From the NCBI GenBank assembly GCA_021821225.1, contig JAKACR010000018.1, forward strand, positions 1-21,003: a DNA stretch of 21,003 nt, given 5' to 3'. The stretch is from Bacillota bacterium (lineage in GTDB: Bacteria; Bacillota; Bacilli; Alicyclobacillales; SLC66). The notes under the pieces are model-generated. The model saw nothing but the letters and a program-made list of their open reading frames with translations, was not told the origin of the DNA and made no database searches. Below, piece after piece: positions 7,883 through 16,774 of this stretch; the first letter of the stretch is position 1, and each line of letters opens with the position of its first letter. Made by a program: the position numbers and the translations under genes.

Positions 7883-8374
7883 TCACCGATAGTTGATAAA
7901 CTGCAGCGGGGCGTCAAAATCGACCTTTTTCAATTCCTGGATCACGAGTTGCAGGTCGTCCCTGTTCTTGCCCGTGACCCGTACCTGGTCCCCCTGGATC
8001 GACGCCTGCACCTTGATCTTTGTGTCTTTGATCGTCTTTACGATCCGTTTGGCCAGTTCCTGATCCAGGCCCTGCTTGACTTTGATCGTCTGCCTCACCG
8101 CGCCGTGCGCGGCGGGCTCGATCCGGGCGTAGTCAAGCGCCGACAGATCCGCCCCGCGCCGGACCAGTTTGCCCTGCAGGACGTCGATCACGCTCGCCAG
8201 TCTGTATTCATCGTCGCCGACGACCGTGATCACGCCGTCCGCCAGTTCGATGGAACTCTTGGTGCCCTTGAAGTCAAAACGCGTCAAGAGTTCCTTTTGG
8301 GCCTGGCCGACGGCATTTTGCACCTCCTGCATGTCCGTCTCTGACACGATGTCAAAAGAAGCGTCCTTCGCCAC
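7883..8374 (-). CDS. YajQ family nucleotide-binding protein (UPF0234)
   Basis: The 163-residue product matches the YajQ/YitK family in length and in conserved stretches: FDIVSETD near the start, RFDFKGTKSSIEL, and the end LQLVIQELKKVDFDAPLQF. The family fold is two ferredoxin-like domains. Members bind nucleotides or RNA, and a Xanthomonas member binds cyclic di-GMP, but the role in Firmicutes is unclear. The GTG at 8374 is chosen because the protein then begins VAKDASFDIV like its relatives, and GGAGG lies 8 bases upstream. An in-frame extension to 8410 would only add 12 non-conserved residues. In B. subtilis this gene is not at this locus, so it is an insertion in the syntenic block, between the rodZ-like gene and rimO. 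It probably depends on upstream transcription, since no promoter is seen in the 76-base gap before it. Confidence 0.92.
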   Translation of the reverse strand: MAKDASFDIVSETDMQEVQNAVGQAQKELLTRFDFKGTKSSIELADGVITVVGDDEYRLASVIDVLQGKLVRRGADLSALDYARIEPAAHGAVRQTIKVKQGLDQELAKRIVKTIKDTKIKVQASIQGDQVRVTGKNRDDLQLVIQELKKVDFDAPLQFINYR

Positions 8375-8411
8375 CCGCCGTTCCTCCCCGCGCAGCCTGT
8401 TTGCCGTCATC

Positions 8412-8449
8412 GGTCCCCGGGGAGCCGTGTGCGCCTCTCCCGGAGGACC
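8412..8449 (-). other. Strong hairpin directly after the rodZ-like gene, without a T tract
   Basis: Two 13-base arms (8437-8449 and 8412-8424) pair with one G-U wobble around a 12-base loop. The hairpin starts 2 bases after the stop codon at 8451-8453. The minus-strand sequence after it (GATGACGGCAAAC) is not T-rich, so it is a poor intrinsic terminator. It may be an mRNA processing or stability element between the rodZ-like gene and yajQ. Confidence 0.7.
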
Positions 8450-8450
8450 A

Positions 8451-9356
8451 TCAGGACTTGTGCAAAAATGTGTACCCGTACACCCAGGTCGAGGTCGACG
8501 GGACCGGCAGCCCGTCCACGGTCATCTTGATCACCGGAGCCGCGCCGAGCGCCACCTGCATGCTGCGCGCCGCGGTAAACGTGACCGTCTGGCCCTGCGG
8601 AACCGTTTGGACGTAGACGGGGTGGTTGTCCGCCGTCACCTGAACCCAGCACCGGCCCGTCACGGTGGTCAATGTGAGTTTTACCGGTCCCTTCCCCGTC
8701 ACCCGATAGGTCGCCCCTGTGGCGTCCGCGTTCATTCGCGTCAGCGACACCGCGGCTGTGGCGGCGGGATGATGCACCGTAGCCGCCGGGGCCGTGCGCG
8801 GTCCGCCGGGCGCCGGGTGCGCCACCGGAAGCGCGCTCGGCCCCGGGGTGCTCGGTCCGCTCAACTCATAGTGAATCGAGAGCGCCGTGAACACCACCAC
8901 AGCCAGCGTGAACAGTCCGAACCGCCCGCTTCTGGTGCGCATCGGCAGGGCGATGGCGGCGGCCGCCGCAGCCATCGCGCCGGCCCGCCTCCTGCGTCGC
9001 GCCGCACGCCCCGATTCGCGCGCGCCAGCCTCCGCCGCCCGCGACTGGGGCGCGAGCGGCCGGCCCTCGTCGCGTTGGAACCCGAGGTACAGGTTCGTCA
9101 CCTCGTCGCCGTCCAAGCCGAGATACTCCGAATAACTGCGCACAAACCCCCGGGCGTACACCTTGCCCGGCAGGATGCGCAGATCGCCCTGTTCAATCGC
9201 GGAGAGATAGCGTCCCCGCACTTTTGTCGCCTCAACCGCCTCATCCATCGTGAGTCCGAGAGATTCCCGCGTCCTGCGCAAAAACTCACCCAGTTCGCGT
9301 AGACGAACCAGTTCGGACTCGCCGGCACCGCGAGATCCGGAACCGCCAGCTTGCAA
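8451..9356 (-). CDS. RodZ-like cell-shape protein (YmfM type): HTH, one membrane segment, DUF4115
   Basis: RodZ proteins link the MreB cytoskeleton to the elongation machinery. The 301-residue product has a cytoplasmic Cro/C1-type HTH domain (about 22-85, ELGEFLRRTRESLGLTMDEA onward, with YLSAIEQGD and YARGFVRSYSEYLGL). A very basic/Ala-rich stretch follows (116-140), then one membrane segment (about 145-163), a Pro/Ala/His-rich outer linker (about 165-205), and a C-terminal beta-rich DUF4115 domain (about 223-290). The start is uncertain: the TTG at 9356 has a GGGGGTGG ribosome site a few bases upstream and lies 13 bases after the ymfK-like stop. An earlier in-frame start at 9431 would overlap that gene by 62 bases. 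The position matches ymfM, next to ymfK in B. subtilis. Confidence 0.88.
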   Translation of the reverse strand: MQAGGSGSRGAGESELVRLRELGEFLRRTRESLGLTMDEAVEATKVRGRYLSAIEQGDLRILPGKVYARGFVRSYSEYLGLDGDEVTNLYLGFQRDEGRPLAPQSRAAEAGARESGRAARRRRRAGAMAAAAAAIALPMRTRSGRFGLFTLAVVVFTALSIHYELSGPSTPGPSALPVAHPAPGGPRTAPAATVHHPAATAAVSLTRMNADATGATYRVTGKGPVKLTLTTVTGRCWVQVTADNHPVYVQTVPQGQTVTFTAARSMQVALGAAPVIKMTVDGLPVPSTSTWVYGYTFLHKS

Positions 9357-9369
9357 TTCGCCACCCCCG

Positions 9370-10128
9370 TCACATCTGCTGCAAGAGCGCCTCGTAGGTG
9401 ATTTCTTCTTCCGAAGTATTGCGTAGTTCAATCACGCGGTCGAAAGTAGCCCAGGTGTATTCCGTCTTGTGCACGAACATGTCGGGATGTTCAATCACTT
9501 TTGGCGCATTCAACCGCAAAACCCTTCGCAACAGGCGCATGTGCTCTTCGTTTCCTCTCAGTGTCGACACGATGCCGTCAATGATATACACGTGGTCATC
9601 GCAGTTGAGTTCGTCTTCCCCGAGCTCTGTCCGCAGTGTCTGTTTGAGCAGGGTGGAGGAGATGAACGTCCACCGCTTGCCGGCGTAGACGCTCGCGGCG
9701 ACGATCGATTCCGTCTTGCCCACCCTGGGCATTCCCCTGACGCCCATGACCTGTCCGCCGGACCTCTTCAGGTGCTCGCCCATGAAGTCAACCAGAATGC
9801 CAAGGTGATCACGCGTGAACTTGTAGGTTTTGGTCTCGCCCACTTCGCGTTCGATCAGGCGTCCGTGCCGCAGCGCGAGCCGATCCAGCAGGGTCGGAGG
9901 GCGCAGCGCCGTCACGGTGATGTCGGGCACACCCCGCAGCAGTTGCTGCAGTGATTCGATGTGCGCCGGCTCCCCGGTCTGAAGAAGAAAACCGCGCTTT
10001 TTTTCCTCGACGCCGCTTAGCGTCACAATGTTGATCTCCAGCATGCCCAGGACCGATGCGATGTCGCCGAGCAGGCCGAACCGGTCGCGGTGAATATGGT
10101 ACTCGAAATACCACTGGTCCGTGTCCAC
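9370..10128 (-). CDS. YmfK-like protein (DUF3388): ACT-like domain plus P-loop
   Basis: The 252-residue product is recognised as the YmfK/DUF3388 family by sequence style and by its place before the rodZ-like gene. Its biochemical role is not known. Residues about 5-75 (WYFEYHIHRDRFGLLGDIAS onward) look like an ACT regulatory domain, usually a small-molecule sensor. Residues 132-139 (GMPRVGKT) form a Walker A P-loop, and HVYIIDGI (179-186) fits a Walker B strand, so the C-terminal two-thirds is probably a nucleotide-binding domain. The GTG at 10128 has GAGG 8 bases upstream. The 73 bases before it contain a short GNRA-capped hairpin but no clear promoter. An ACT sensor fused to a P-loop domain suggests a ligand-controlled NTPase; this is inference. 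Confidence 0.85.
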   Translation of the reverse strand: MDTDQWYFEYHIHRDRFGLLGDIASVLGMLEINIVTLSGVEEKKRGFLLQTGEPAHIESLQQLLRGVPDITVTALRPPTLLDRLALRHGRLIEREVGETKTYKFTRDHLGILVDFMGEHLKRSGGQVMGVRGMPRVGKTESIVAASVYAGKRWTFISSTLLKQTLRTELGEDELNCDDHVYIIDGIVSTLRGNEEHMRLLRRVLRLNAPKVIEHPDMFVHKTEYTWATFDRVIELRNTSEEEITYEALLQQM

Positions 10129-10201
10129 CCGGGCATCCTCGCTCTCCTGACATTATCGTTGATTTTAACATGAACGGCGCGCTTGCGCACGCCCACCCAG
10201 A

Positions 10202-10867
10202 TCACGGCGCCTGGTACTGCGCGTACGCCTGGTTGACAAATGGGCCGGAGAAGCGGTTGACATGCGCCAGGTCCGCGGCAAGCATCGGACCCTCGTCGGA
10301 CGCGAGCGCCTGCGAGGCAAGGCCGGCCGCCGCCGCCCGCCCGAGTCCCGCCGCAAGAATGTAGCGGCCGTCGGATGCAATATAGATGTTGGCAAAGTCT
10401 ATCATCGCGTACGGATGCAGATCGCGAAACGCCGCCGTCAGATACTGCGCGGCGACGCTCGCCGCCACGGCGTACGTCGGCCGGTAGCCGCGCAGGTTCG
10501 CCGTCGCAAAGAGCGCGAGCCCCCCGTCCTTCATTCGTTGGATGTACAGTTCATCGACCTGCGGAGCGGCGCTTGCCAGCGCCCCGACGATAACCCGCTC
10601 TGTGGCGGCCGGGACGGCGCGTCCGGAGAACGCCGCCCGGTCGGCCGCCCCGCTCGCGCCGCCGCTTTTCGAACCGGCGCCGCCAGGCGTCGCCGCGGTC
10701 GTCCGGACTCCCACGCGGGACAGCACCTGCGCGTCCACAAGGGCGGCCAGGCCAAGGGCGGCCAGGGCGACGGCCCACACGGACGACGCGCGCACCGCGC
10801 CCGCCCGTACAAAGCCTGTCCGACGCCCGACAAGCCGGCCCCGGCGCGTCCTGAATTGCTTGTGCAT
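10202..10867 (-). CDS. Unrecognised membrane-anchored or exported protein
   Basis: I do not recognise this 221-residue protein. It begins with a strongly basic stretch (residues 1-26, ten Arg or Lys), then one hydrophobic segment (about 29-46) that could be a signal anchor. There is no clear lipobox, and VDAQV could be a signal peptidase site. A Gly/Ser/Ala-rich linker (about 58-85) leads to a compact domain (about 88-175) with alternating helix and strand character, ending in repeated Ala-rich helices. A faint resemblance to spore YhcN/YlaJ-type domains is too weak to use as a name. The ATG at 10867 has GGGGG 7 bases upstream; an open-frame extension to 11053 would run into spoIIIE. A hairpin lies at 10892-10914, and no promoter is evident in the 152 bases after spoIIIE. 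B. subtilis has no clear counterpart here. Confidence 0.7.
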   Translation of the reverse strand: MHKQFRTRRGRLVGRRTGFVRAGAVRASSVWAVALAALGLAALVDAQVLSRVGVRTTAATPGGAGSKSGGASGAADRAAFSGRAVPAATERVIVGALASAAPQVDELYIQRMKDGGLALFATANLRGYRPTYAVAASVAAQYLTAAFRDLHPYAMIDFANIYIASDGRYILAAGLGRAAAAGLASQALASDEGPMLAADLAHVNRFSGPFVNQAYAQYQAP

Positions 10868-11019
10868 CGCGCATCCCCCTGTCACACGGCTGTGAGAGCG
10901 GTCGGCCGTCTCACATCCATGTCTATTCAGGGACGTTGCACAACATGTCCAGTCGGCCGGCAGAGAGGTCCATAAACGGGCAGTCCGCGCTGCGCCTCCC
11001 CAGCTCACGGACCGTTCCG

Positions 11020-13701
11020 TCAGCCCGAGCCTTCCGACTGCCGATTCAACCATTCTTCCCGCGACAGCAGCACTTCCCTCGGCTTGCTGTTGTCAAACGG
11101 CCCGATGATGCCCATCTGCTCGAGCGAATCGACCAGGCGCGCCGCCCGCGAATAGCCCACGCGCAGCCTGCGCTGGATGAACGAGGTGGACGCCTGTCCC
11201 GTCTCCACGACAAGCTTCACGGCCTCGTCAAACAGGGCGTCAAGGTCGTCGACGGCTGCGGCGCGCTCATCGGTCAACTGCGACAGGTCGTCCACATACG
11301 CCGTGTCCTGCTGCCCCTTGACGAACTCGACCAGCCGCTCCACCTCGGCCTCCGACAGGAAAGCCCCCTGTACGCGCAGCGGCTTTGGCGCGCCGACCGG
11401 AAGATACAGCATGTCGCCGCGGCCAAGCAGTTTATCCGCTCCCGATCCGTCGAGAATGGTGCGCGAATCCACGCCTGACGACACCGCAAACGCGATGCGC
11501 GACGGTATGTTCGATTTGATCAGGCCCGTGATCACGTCCACAGACGGCCGCTGCGTCGCCACGACCAGATGAATGCCGGACGCGCGCGCCATCTGCGCCA
11601 ACCGGCAGATGGCGTCCTCGACGTCCCCCGGCGCAACCATCATCAGATCCGCGAGTTCGTCGATGATGACGACGATGAGCGGCAACACCGGTTTTCCGTT
11701 CTTCCCGGCAAAGGCGTTGTAGTGCTCAAGATCGCGCACCTTCGCCCCGTGAAACAGTTCATACCGGTGTTCCATTTCGGCGATCACCTTGCGCAACACC
11801 GCAGCGGCCCGGCGCGCCTCCGTGACAACCGGCGAGAACATGTGCGGTATCCCGCTGTAGACGCCGAGTTCGACCATTTTCGGATCGATCATGATGAACT
11901 TGACCTCATCCGGTTTCGCGCGAAACAGAATGCTGGCGATGATGCTGTTGATACACACGCTCTTGCCTGAGCCTGTCGCCCCGGCGACCAGGATGTGCGG
12001 CATCTTCGCGAGATCCCCCACGATCGTGTTGCCGGCAATGTCTTTCCCGAGCACCACCGTCAGCAGGCTCCTGGACTGCTGAAACGCCGCCGCTTCGGTC
12101 ACCTCCCGGAACGTCACGAGCGAGATCTCGCGATTGGGCACCTCAATGCCGATCGCCGACTTGCCGGGGATCGGCGCCTCCATCCGGATGTCGCGGGCGG
12201 CGAGGGCAAGAGCGAGGTCGTTGGACAGGCTCACCACGCGCGCCACCTTGACGCCCATGGCAGGCTGAATCTCGTAGCGCGTGACCGCCGGACCGCGGCT
12301 GAAACCGAGCACCTTGACCTGCACCCCGAAGCTCTCCATCGTCTCCTGGAGCTTGCGCGCGTTCGCCTGCAGTTCCCGGTCGGCGGCCGTACCGTCGGTC
12401 CGGCGCGCCGCGCCCCGATCCAGGATGCGCGCGTCCGGCAGGCGGTACGGCTTCGCGCCCGCGCCGCCCGGCTCACCGTCCGTCGCCCCCTGCGGACCGC
12501 CGGACGGCAGACTTCTCGGCGGATCGTGGATCACGGCCGCCCGCGGAGACGGCGGGAGCTTCATCCGCAGGCGTCCGGTCCCTTCATCCAACTCAAACGC
12601 CGCCCCCGACGCCCCCGACGTCTCGGGCCCGGCGACGCCCCGGGCGCCCATTTCTCCGGCGCCGTACTCCGGCGTGTCTGGGTTTGCGGCGTCCTGCGCC
12701 GAAAAGAAGTCTTCGTACGCGGGCTCGGGAGCAAAAGCAGCCCCAAAGTCGGGGAACGGAAAGGAATTGTCCTGCGCCCCAACGTCCGCGGGCGCACCGT
12801 CCAACCCCACATCATCCGCTCCGTTCGCCGCGTCCGCCTCCCGCTGCGCCCGCCGTGCCGCCTTGCCGCGCCGCGAAAACAGTCCTCCCGCCCGTTTCTT
12901 CGGCCTGGCGCCCGCCGCCTGCGGCCCGAGGTCGCCAGACGGTTCACCGACCGGCGCCGCTTGCTCCGCCGGAACCCCGTCCTCCGCAGTCTCCGTTCCC
13001 GAAGCAAACCGTGCGCCTCCGGCCGCCTTGCGCCGCGCGGACCTGTCCGCCGACGATCCGAGAGCGCGCGCCAGCACGCGCATCGAGCGCGCCCATCCGC
13101 GGTCAAACCGCTGCTCAAAGTAGTGCGACGCCCGTTCGATCGTCGCGACCAGCGACTTGCGCGTGATCAGAATCGCCGCCACAAGCAACGCGGCCACGAG
13201 AACCAGCAGTGTGCCCGTGACCGCAAACAGGTACTTCAGTCCCGTGAACAGCGTGTAGCCAACCATCCCGCCGCCGGCGTTCTCCGGTGACAGCACGCCG
13301 GACCGGGACACCAGGACCACGTGCAGCGACTGCGTCAACGAGTTGATGCCGATCTGCGTCAGGTGCAGCAGGTCGGCGTGTGCGCCGCCCCCGTACGCCC
13401 GGACGGCCTGGGCGTAGAGATCCAGTTCGCTCCACGCCAGGACGATCATCCCAAGGATCAAAATGCCCACCTGGAACGAGGTGAAGCGGAAACGGTGGCG
13501 GCGGATCATGACGATCAGCGCCACCCAGAGCAGGTACAACGGTATCAGAAAATGCCAGTTGCCCGCGAGCATGATGCACAGATCGTCGAGCGACTGTCCG
13601 ACGGCGCCCAGATCCCCCAGCGTCACCAAGCCAAGAACCAGCAGAAACAGACCGAATATCTCGTATTTCAAGACGCGCTTCGCATGATCCAGCTTTGCCA
13701 T
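11020..13701 (-). CDS. spoIIIE: DNA translocase FtsK/SpoIIIE
   Basis: This 893-residue protein pumps chromosomal DNA through the division or sporulation septum. The N-terminus has four to five membrane segments (about 13-35, 48-66, 77-92, 153-180). A 250-residue Ala/Pro/Asp-rich linker (about 190-440) follows, then the motor: alpha domain from about 440 ([20 protein letters not shown]), Walker A GATGSGKS at 574-581, Walker [13 protein letters not shown] at 675-686, and [12 protein letters not shown] at 715-726. The winged-helix gamma domain is at about 815-880 ([20 protein letters not shown]), which reads DNA orientation sequences. The position after tepA-ylzJ matches B. subtilis spoIIIE, so that name is favoured over ftsK. 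The ATG at 13701 has GGGGG about 10 bases upstream. It has its own promoter (13729-13757). The linker is longer than in B. subtilis SpoIIIE, which is about 790 residues in all. Confidence 0.95.
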   Translation of the reverse strand: MAKLDHAKRVLKYEIFGLFLLVLGLVTLGDLGAVGQSLDDLCIMLAGNWHFLIPLYLLWVALIVMIRRHRFRFTSFQVGILILGMIVLAWSELDLYAQAVRAYGGGAHADLLHLTQIGINSLTQSLHVVLVSRSGVLSPENAGGGMVGYTLFTGLKYLFAVTGTLLVLVAALLVAAILITRKSLVATIERASHYFEQRFDRGWARSMRVLARALGSSADRSARRKAAGGARFASGTETAEDGVPAEQAAPVGEPSGDLGPQAAGARPKKRAGGLFSRRGKAARRAQREADAANGADDVGLDGAPADVGAQDNSFPFPDFGAAFAPEPAYEDFFSAQDAANPDTPEYGAGEMGARGVAGPETSGASGAAFELDEGTGRLRMKLPPSPRAAVIHDPPRSLPSGGPQGATDGEPGGAGAKPYRLPDARILDRGAARRTDGTAADRELQANARKLQETMESFGVQVKVLGFSRGPAVTRYEIQPAMGVKVARVVSLSNDLALALAARDIRMEAPIPGKSAIGIEVPNREISLVTFREVTEAAAFQQSRSLLTVVLGKDIAGNTIVGDLAKMPHILVAGATGSGKSVCINSIIASILFRAKPDEVKFIMIDPKMVELGVYSGIPHMFSPVVTEARRAAAVLRKVIAEMEHRYELFHGAKVRDLEHYNAFAGKNGKPVLPLIVVIIDELADLMMVAPGDVEDAICRLAQMARASGIHLVVATQRPSVDVITGLIKSNIPSRIAFAVSSGVDSRTILDGSGADKLLGRGDMLYLPVGAPKPLRVQGAFLSEAEVERLVEFVKGQQDTAYVDDLSQLTDERAAAVDDLDALFDEAVKLVVETGQASTSFIQRRLRVGYSRAARLVDSLEQMGIIGPFDNSKPREVLLSREEWLNRQSEGSG

Positions 13702-13728
13702 TCACAACAGCCCCCAGCCGCGCACGAA

Positions 13729-13757
13729 AGTATCCCGCACTCCGCGCAACCTTTCAA
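13729..13757 (-). promoter_or_regulatory. Sigma-A-type promoter of spoIIIE/ftsK
   Basis: The minus strand has TTGAAA (13757-13752), a 17-base spacer and GATACT (13734-13729), with matches of 5/6 and 4/6. The start site should be near 13722, about 20 bases before the ATG at 13701, with the ribosome site in between. A housekeeping promoter fits a translocase needed before septation and in vegetative cells. Confidence 0.7.
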
Positions 13758-13850
13758 TAATTCGCGGAAAACGGCGCATTTCCTGCCTGCGCGATGGAAG
13801 TCGGAGCGGGGACGGCGCACTTGCGCGGGCACGGGCCGCACGCACCGGTC

Positions 13851-14075
13851 TCAGGCCCAGTCCCAGTCGATCACCTGGCCGGGAGCGAGACGCGGATCGA
13901 GGTAGTCCGACGGGAGCGGCGACAACAGCCGGTGAATCCGGATTGAACCCGGCGAGACGGCCTCCCCGAGCAATTCCACGCCGCGGATCCGCATCACCTG
14001 CAACTGCGGGGCGAGAGAAGGGTCGTCGTATCCGGCGAACACCTCGTCGAGCGGCACAATGGACCAGAAGATCAT
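13851..14075 (-). CDS. ylzJ: YlzJ-like small protein
   Basis: The 74-residue product begins [17 protein letters not shown], the hallmark opening of YlzJ-like proteins, which start MIFY-T-VP-E-IF in relatives. It has one beta-rich domain ending near VIDWDWA and no membrane segment. The function is unknown. The family occurs in spore formers, and in B. subtilis it sits between tepA and spoIIIE, as here. Its ATG overlaps the tepA stop by 4 bases (ATGA), so translation is coupled. A longer in-frame extension upstream to 14171 lies inside tepA and is not real. Confidence 0.88.
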   Translation of the reverse strand: MIFWSIVPLDEVFAGYDDPSLAPQLQVMRIRGVELLGEAVSPGSIRIHRLLSPLPSDYLDPRLAPGQVIDWDWA

Positions 14076-14914
14076 CGCACGGCACCGCCCATGCCGCCGG
14101 GAGCGCCCACGCCGACCCGGCCGCCCGGTCCGCCCGGAAAGCTGGCGCCAGGACCGGGAGCGCCGCCCCAACCACCCGCGCGCCTCTCCTCGACAAGGGC
14201 GCGCAGCGCCGCCATGGCCTGTCCCAAGCCGCCGATTTCATCAATCAGTCCGTAGTCCACCGCGTCGCGCCCGACGACCGTCGTGCCGATGTCGCGCGCC
14301 AGTTCGCCAGTTCGCAGCATCAGTTCGCGAAGCGCCTCTTCCGATATCCGGGAATGGGTCGTGACGAACCTCGTGACTCGCTCCTGCATCTTCTCGAGGT
14401 ACTCGAAACTCTGCGGAACGCCGATCACGAGACCGTTCAGCCGGATCGGATGGATCGTCATGGTGGCCGTCTCCGCGATAAACGAGTACTGGCTCGCGAC
14501 CGCGATCGGAACCCCGATGGAGTGCCCTCCGCCGAGAACCAGGGTCACGGTGGGCTTGGAAAGCGAAGCGATCATTTCGGCGATCGCCAGTCCCGCTTCC
14601 ACATCGCCCCCGACGGTGTTGAGGATGATGAGCACACCCTCGATGGCGTCATTCTGCTCCGCCGCCACCAGTTGAGGGATCAGGTGTTCATACTTGGTGG
14701 TCTTGTTTTGCGGCGGCAGGATGATGTGCCCCTCGACCTGGCCCACGATCGTAAGGCAATAGATGTTCGAAGGATCCGCCACAGGATTCGTCTGGCCCAG
14801 CCGCTCGATATTGTCCGCAACCGCAGAAACGGCGGGATCATCCGCTGATCCCCCCGGCACCTGCACCGCCCGTTCATTCGCCTGAAAACGTCCCGCGCCG
14901 TCCTGGCGCACCAT
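14072..14914 (-). CDS. tepA: TepA/YmfB: ClpP-like serine protease family protein
   Basis: The 280-residue product is a cytoplasmic ClpP/crotonase-fold peptidase of the TepA (translocation-enhancing protein) type. The family features are the [18 protein letters not shown] segment, a nucleophile-elbow Ser132 in GGHSIG, and His155 in TIHPIRL. The second half ends in YGLIDEIGG, as in ClpP-like proteins. The start is taken as the ATG at 14914, with GGGGGTG upstream at suitable spacing; a GTG at 14923 is an alternative. The C-terminal tail (about 247-280) is almost wholly Gly, Pro, Ala and Val. That is absent from typical ClpP and probably disordered. It precedes ylzJ with an ATGA overlap and follows the RNase J gene by 44 bases without a terminator. 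Confidence 0.93.
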   Translation of the reverse strand: MVRQDGAGRFQANERAVQVPGGSADDPAVSAVADNIERLGQTNPVADPSNIYCLTIVGQVEGHIILPPQNKTTKYEHLIPQLVAAEQNDAIEGVLIILNTVGGDVEAGLAIAEMIASLSKPTVTLVLGGGHSIGVPIAVASQYSFIAETATMTIHPIRLNGLVIGVPQSFEYLEKMQERVTRFVTTHSRISEEALRELMLRTGELARDIGTTVVGRDAVDYGLIDEIGGLGQAMAALRALVEERRAGGWGGAPGPGASFPGGPGGRVGVGAPGGMGGAVR

Positions 14915-14958
14915 GGCCGTCACCCCCGAAGTTTCACGGAGGTAGTATGTCTCTTCCG

Positions 14959-16629
14959 TCAGACTTCCATGATGATCGGCAGGACCATCGGCCGACGTTT
15001 CGTCTGTTCGTAGAGAAAACGGCTCAGCGCATCGCGCACGCCCGTCTTCAGTCCCGACCAGTCGCTCACGTTGTCCGTCGTCAGACGCTGCAGGGTGGCC
15101 GTCACGACGCGGTTTGCCTCGTCGATCAACTCCTCCGACTCGCGCACGTAGACAAAGCCGCGCGATATGATGTCGGGTCCCGACATCACTTGGCCTGTCT
15201 GCTTTGACAGCGTCACGACCACCACAAGAATCCCGTCCTGAGACAACAACTTGCGGTCGCGCAGCACGATATTCCCGACGTCTCCGACGCCAAGGCCGTC
15301 AATCAGGACCGCGCCCGCGGTCACTTTCGCCCCCAGTCGCGCCACGCCGCCCTGGATCTCCAGCGCGTCGCCGAGGTCCATGATGAAGACCTTCTCCGGG
15401 TCCACGCCAGTGGCTTCCGCCAGCTGCGCGTGGCGGTTGAGCATGCGAAACTCGCCGTGGACGGGAACGAAGTACTTCGGACGGATGAAGTTGAGCATCA
15501 ACTTCAGCTCTTCCTGGCTGCCGTGCCCGGAGACGTGCACGCCGGAGACCGACTGGTAGATCACGTGCGCGCCCACTCGGAACAACTGGTCAATCGTGCG
15601 CGAGATCGACTTTTCATTGCCCGGGATGGGCGAGGACGCAATGATGACCGTGTCGCCGGGCAGAATTTCCACTTTGCGGTGCGTGGCGCGCGCCATCCGC
15701 GTCAACGCCGACATCGGCTCCCCCTGTGAGCCTGTCGTCAGCAGCGCCAACTGCTGCGGGTCGTAACGCCCCAGTTCCTCGGGTTCGATAAGCGTGGCGG
15801 GCTGGACGTGCAGGTACCCCAGATCGCGCGCGATCCCGATGTTGTTGACCATGCTCCGCCCCACGACGGCAACCTTGCGGCCGGTGCGCTCCGCGGCGTA
15901 GATCACCTGCTGCAGCCGGTGGATGTTCGACGCAAACGTCGCGAGAATGATGCGCCCGGGCGCGCTGCGGAACACCTCGTCGATCGTCTGCCCGACCGTG
16001 CGCTCCGACATTGTGAAGCCGGCGCGTTCCGCGTTGGTGCTGTCCGACAGCAGCGCGAGCACGCCGCGCTCGCCGAGCGCCGTCATCTTGGCGTAATCGG
16101 CGTGCGTCCCGTCGACGGGCGTCAGGTCGAACTTGAAGTCGCCCGTCTGCACCACCACGCCCTCCGGCGTGTCAAGGGCAAAGCCCACGGCGCCCGGGAT
16201 GCTGTGATTGACGTTGAAACAAGTCACCGTGAAGACGCCGAGATTCAGGACGCTCTCATTCGTGATGGGGATAAGCTTTGCCTGATCGAGAATCCCGTGT
16301 TCACGCAGTTTGCCCTCGATCAGGCCGAGCGTGAGCCGCGTTCCGTAGACCGGCGTCTGCAGGCTCTTCAACACATACGGCAACCCGCCGATGTGGTCTT
16401 CGTGGCCGTGCGTGATGACGATGCCGCGCAACTTGTGCTTGTTCTCAACCAGAAAACTGATGTCTGGAATCACGACGTCGATCCCCAGCATCTCTTCTTC
16501 CGGAAACTTCAACCCTGCGTCAACGACCACCATGTCGTTGCCGTACACGTACGCTGTCATGTTCTTTCCTATTTCGCCTAGGCCACCCAAAGGGATGATC
16601 GAAAGCTTGCCGTCAAAATTTCTCGCCAA
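14959..16629 (-). CDS. rnjB: Ribonuclease J
   Basis: RNase J is a metallo-beta-lactamase/beta-CASP nuclease with endo- and 5'-exonuclease activity in mRNA and rRNA processing. From the TTG at 16629 the protein is 556 residues, close to the 555 of B. subtilis RnjA and RnjB. Motifs include [10 protein letters not shown] (14-23), the zinc-binding HGHEDH (74-79), TGDFKFD (162-168), the beta-CASP stretch [29 protein letters not shown], and the conserved C-terminus [12 protein letters not shown]. The TTG has GGAGG 7 bases upstream. An ATG at 16677 is rejected because its ribosome site would lie upstream of or at the expected transcription start of the promoter at 16691-16719. The locus matches rnjB (ymfA) of B. 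subtilis, but sequence alone does not separate RnjA from RnjB. Confidence 0.95.
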   Translation of the reverse strand: MARNFDGKLSIIPLGGLGEIGKNMTAYVYGNDMVVVDAGLKFPEEEMLGIDVVIPDISFLVENKHKLRGIVITHGHEDHIGGLPYVLKSLQTPVYGTRLTLGLIEGKLREHGILDQAKLIPITNESVLNLGVFTVTCFNVNHSIPGAVGFALDTPEGVVVQTGDFKFDLTPVDGTHADYAKMTALGERGVLALLSDSTNAERAGFTMSERTVGQTIDEVFRSAPGRIILATFASNIHRLQQVIYAAERTGRKVAVVGRSMVNNIGIARDLGYLHVQPATLIEPEELGRYDPQQLALLTTGSQGEPMSALTRMARATHRKVEILPGDTVIIASSPIPGNEKSISRTIDQLFRVGAHVIYQSVSGVHVSGHGSQEELKLMLNFIRPKYFVPVHGEFRMLNRHAQLAEATGVDPEKVFIMDLGDALEIQGGVARLGAKVTAGAVLIDGLGVGDVGNIVLRDRKLLSQDGILVVVVTLSKQTGQVMSGPDIISRGFVYVRESEELIDEANRVVTATLQRLTTDNVSDWSGLKTGVRDALSRFLYEQTKRRPMVLPIIMEV

Positions 16630-16690
16630 TTGCGCACCTCCATGTGCATGTCCCATCATAAAATGCTGTCCGGTCATCTCTCGCCTCTGC

Positions 16691-16719
16691 AGTATACCTG
16701 ACCGCTGTCCCTTGCTCAA
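16691..16719 (-). promoter_or_regulatory. Sigma-A-type promoter of the RNase J gene
   Basis: The minus strand has TTGAGC (16719-16714), a 17-base spacer and TATACT (16696-16691). The start site should be near 16684, giving a leader of about 55 bases to the TTG start. The -35 box touches the T-rich tail of the preceding hairpin (16718-16745). Confidence 0.75.
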
Positions 16720-16745
16720 GAAGACCGCCGACACTACGCCGGCGG
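16718..16745 (-). terminator. Probable terminator after dapA
   Basis: Arms 16738-16745 and 16725-16732 form an 8-bp GC-rich stem with one G-U pair and a 5-base loop, followed on the minus strand by TCTTCTT. The pyrimidine tail is not a pure T run, so efficiency is uncertain. It begins 30 bases after the dapA stop and would close the asd-dapG-dapA unit. Confidence 0.5.
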
Positions 16746-16774
16746 CCCGCACCGCCGCTTGTCCCGCCCGTCCG

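Noticed and set aside
10931..10950. A 20-base imperfect inverted repeat (GGAC...GTCC) downstream of spoIIIE as an operator or terminator
   Set aside because: It only pairs with a 2-base bulge, has no T tract and overlaps no promoter I can identify.
16675..16677. ATG start for RNase J, adding 16 residues
   Set aside because: Its ribosome site would fall before or at the predicted transcription start, and the added residues are not family-like.
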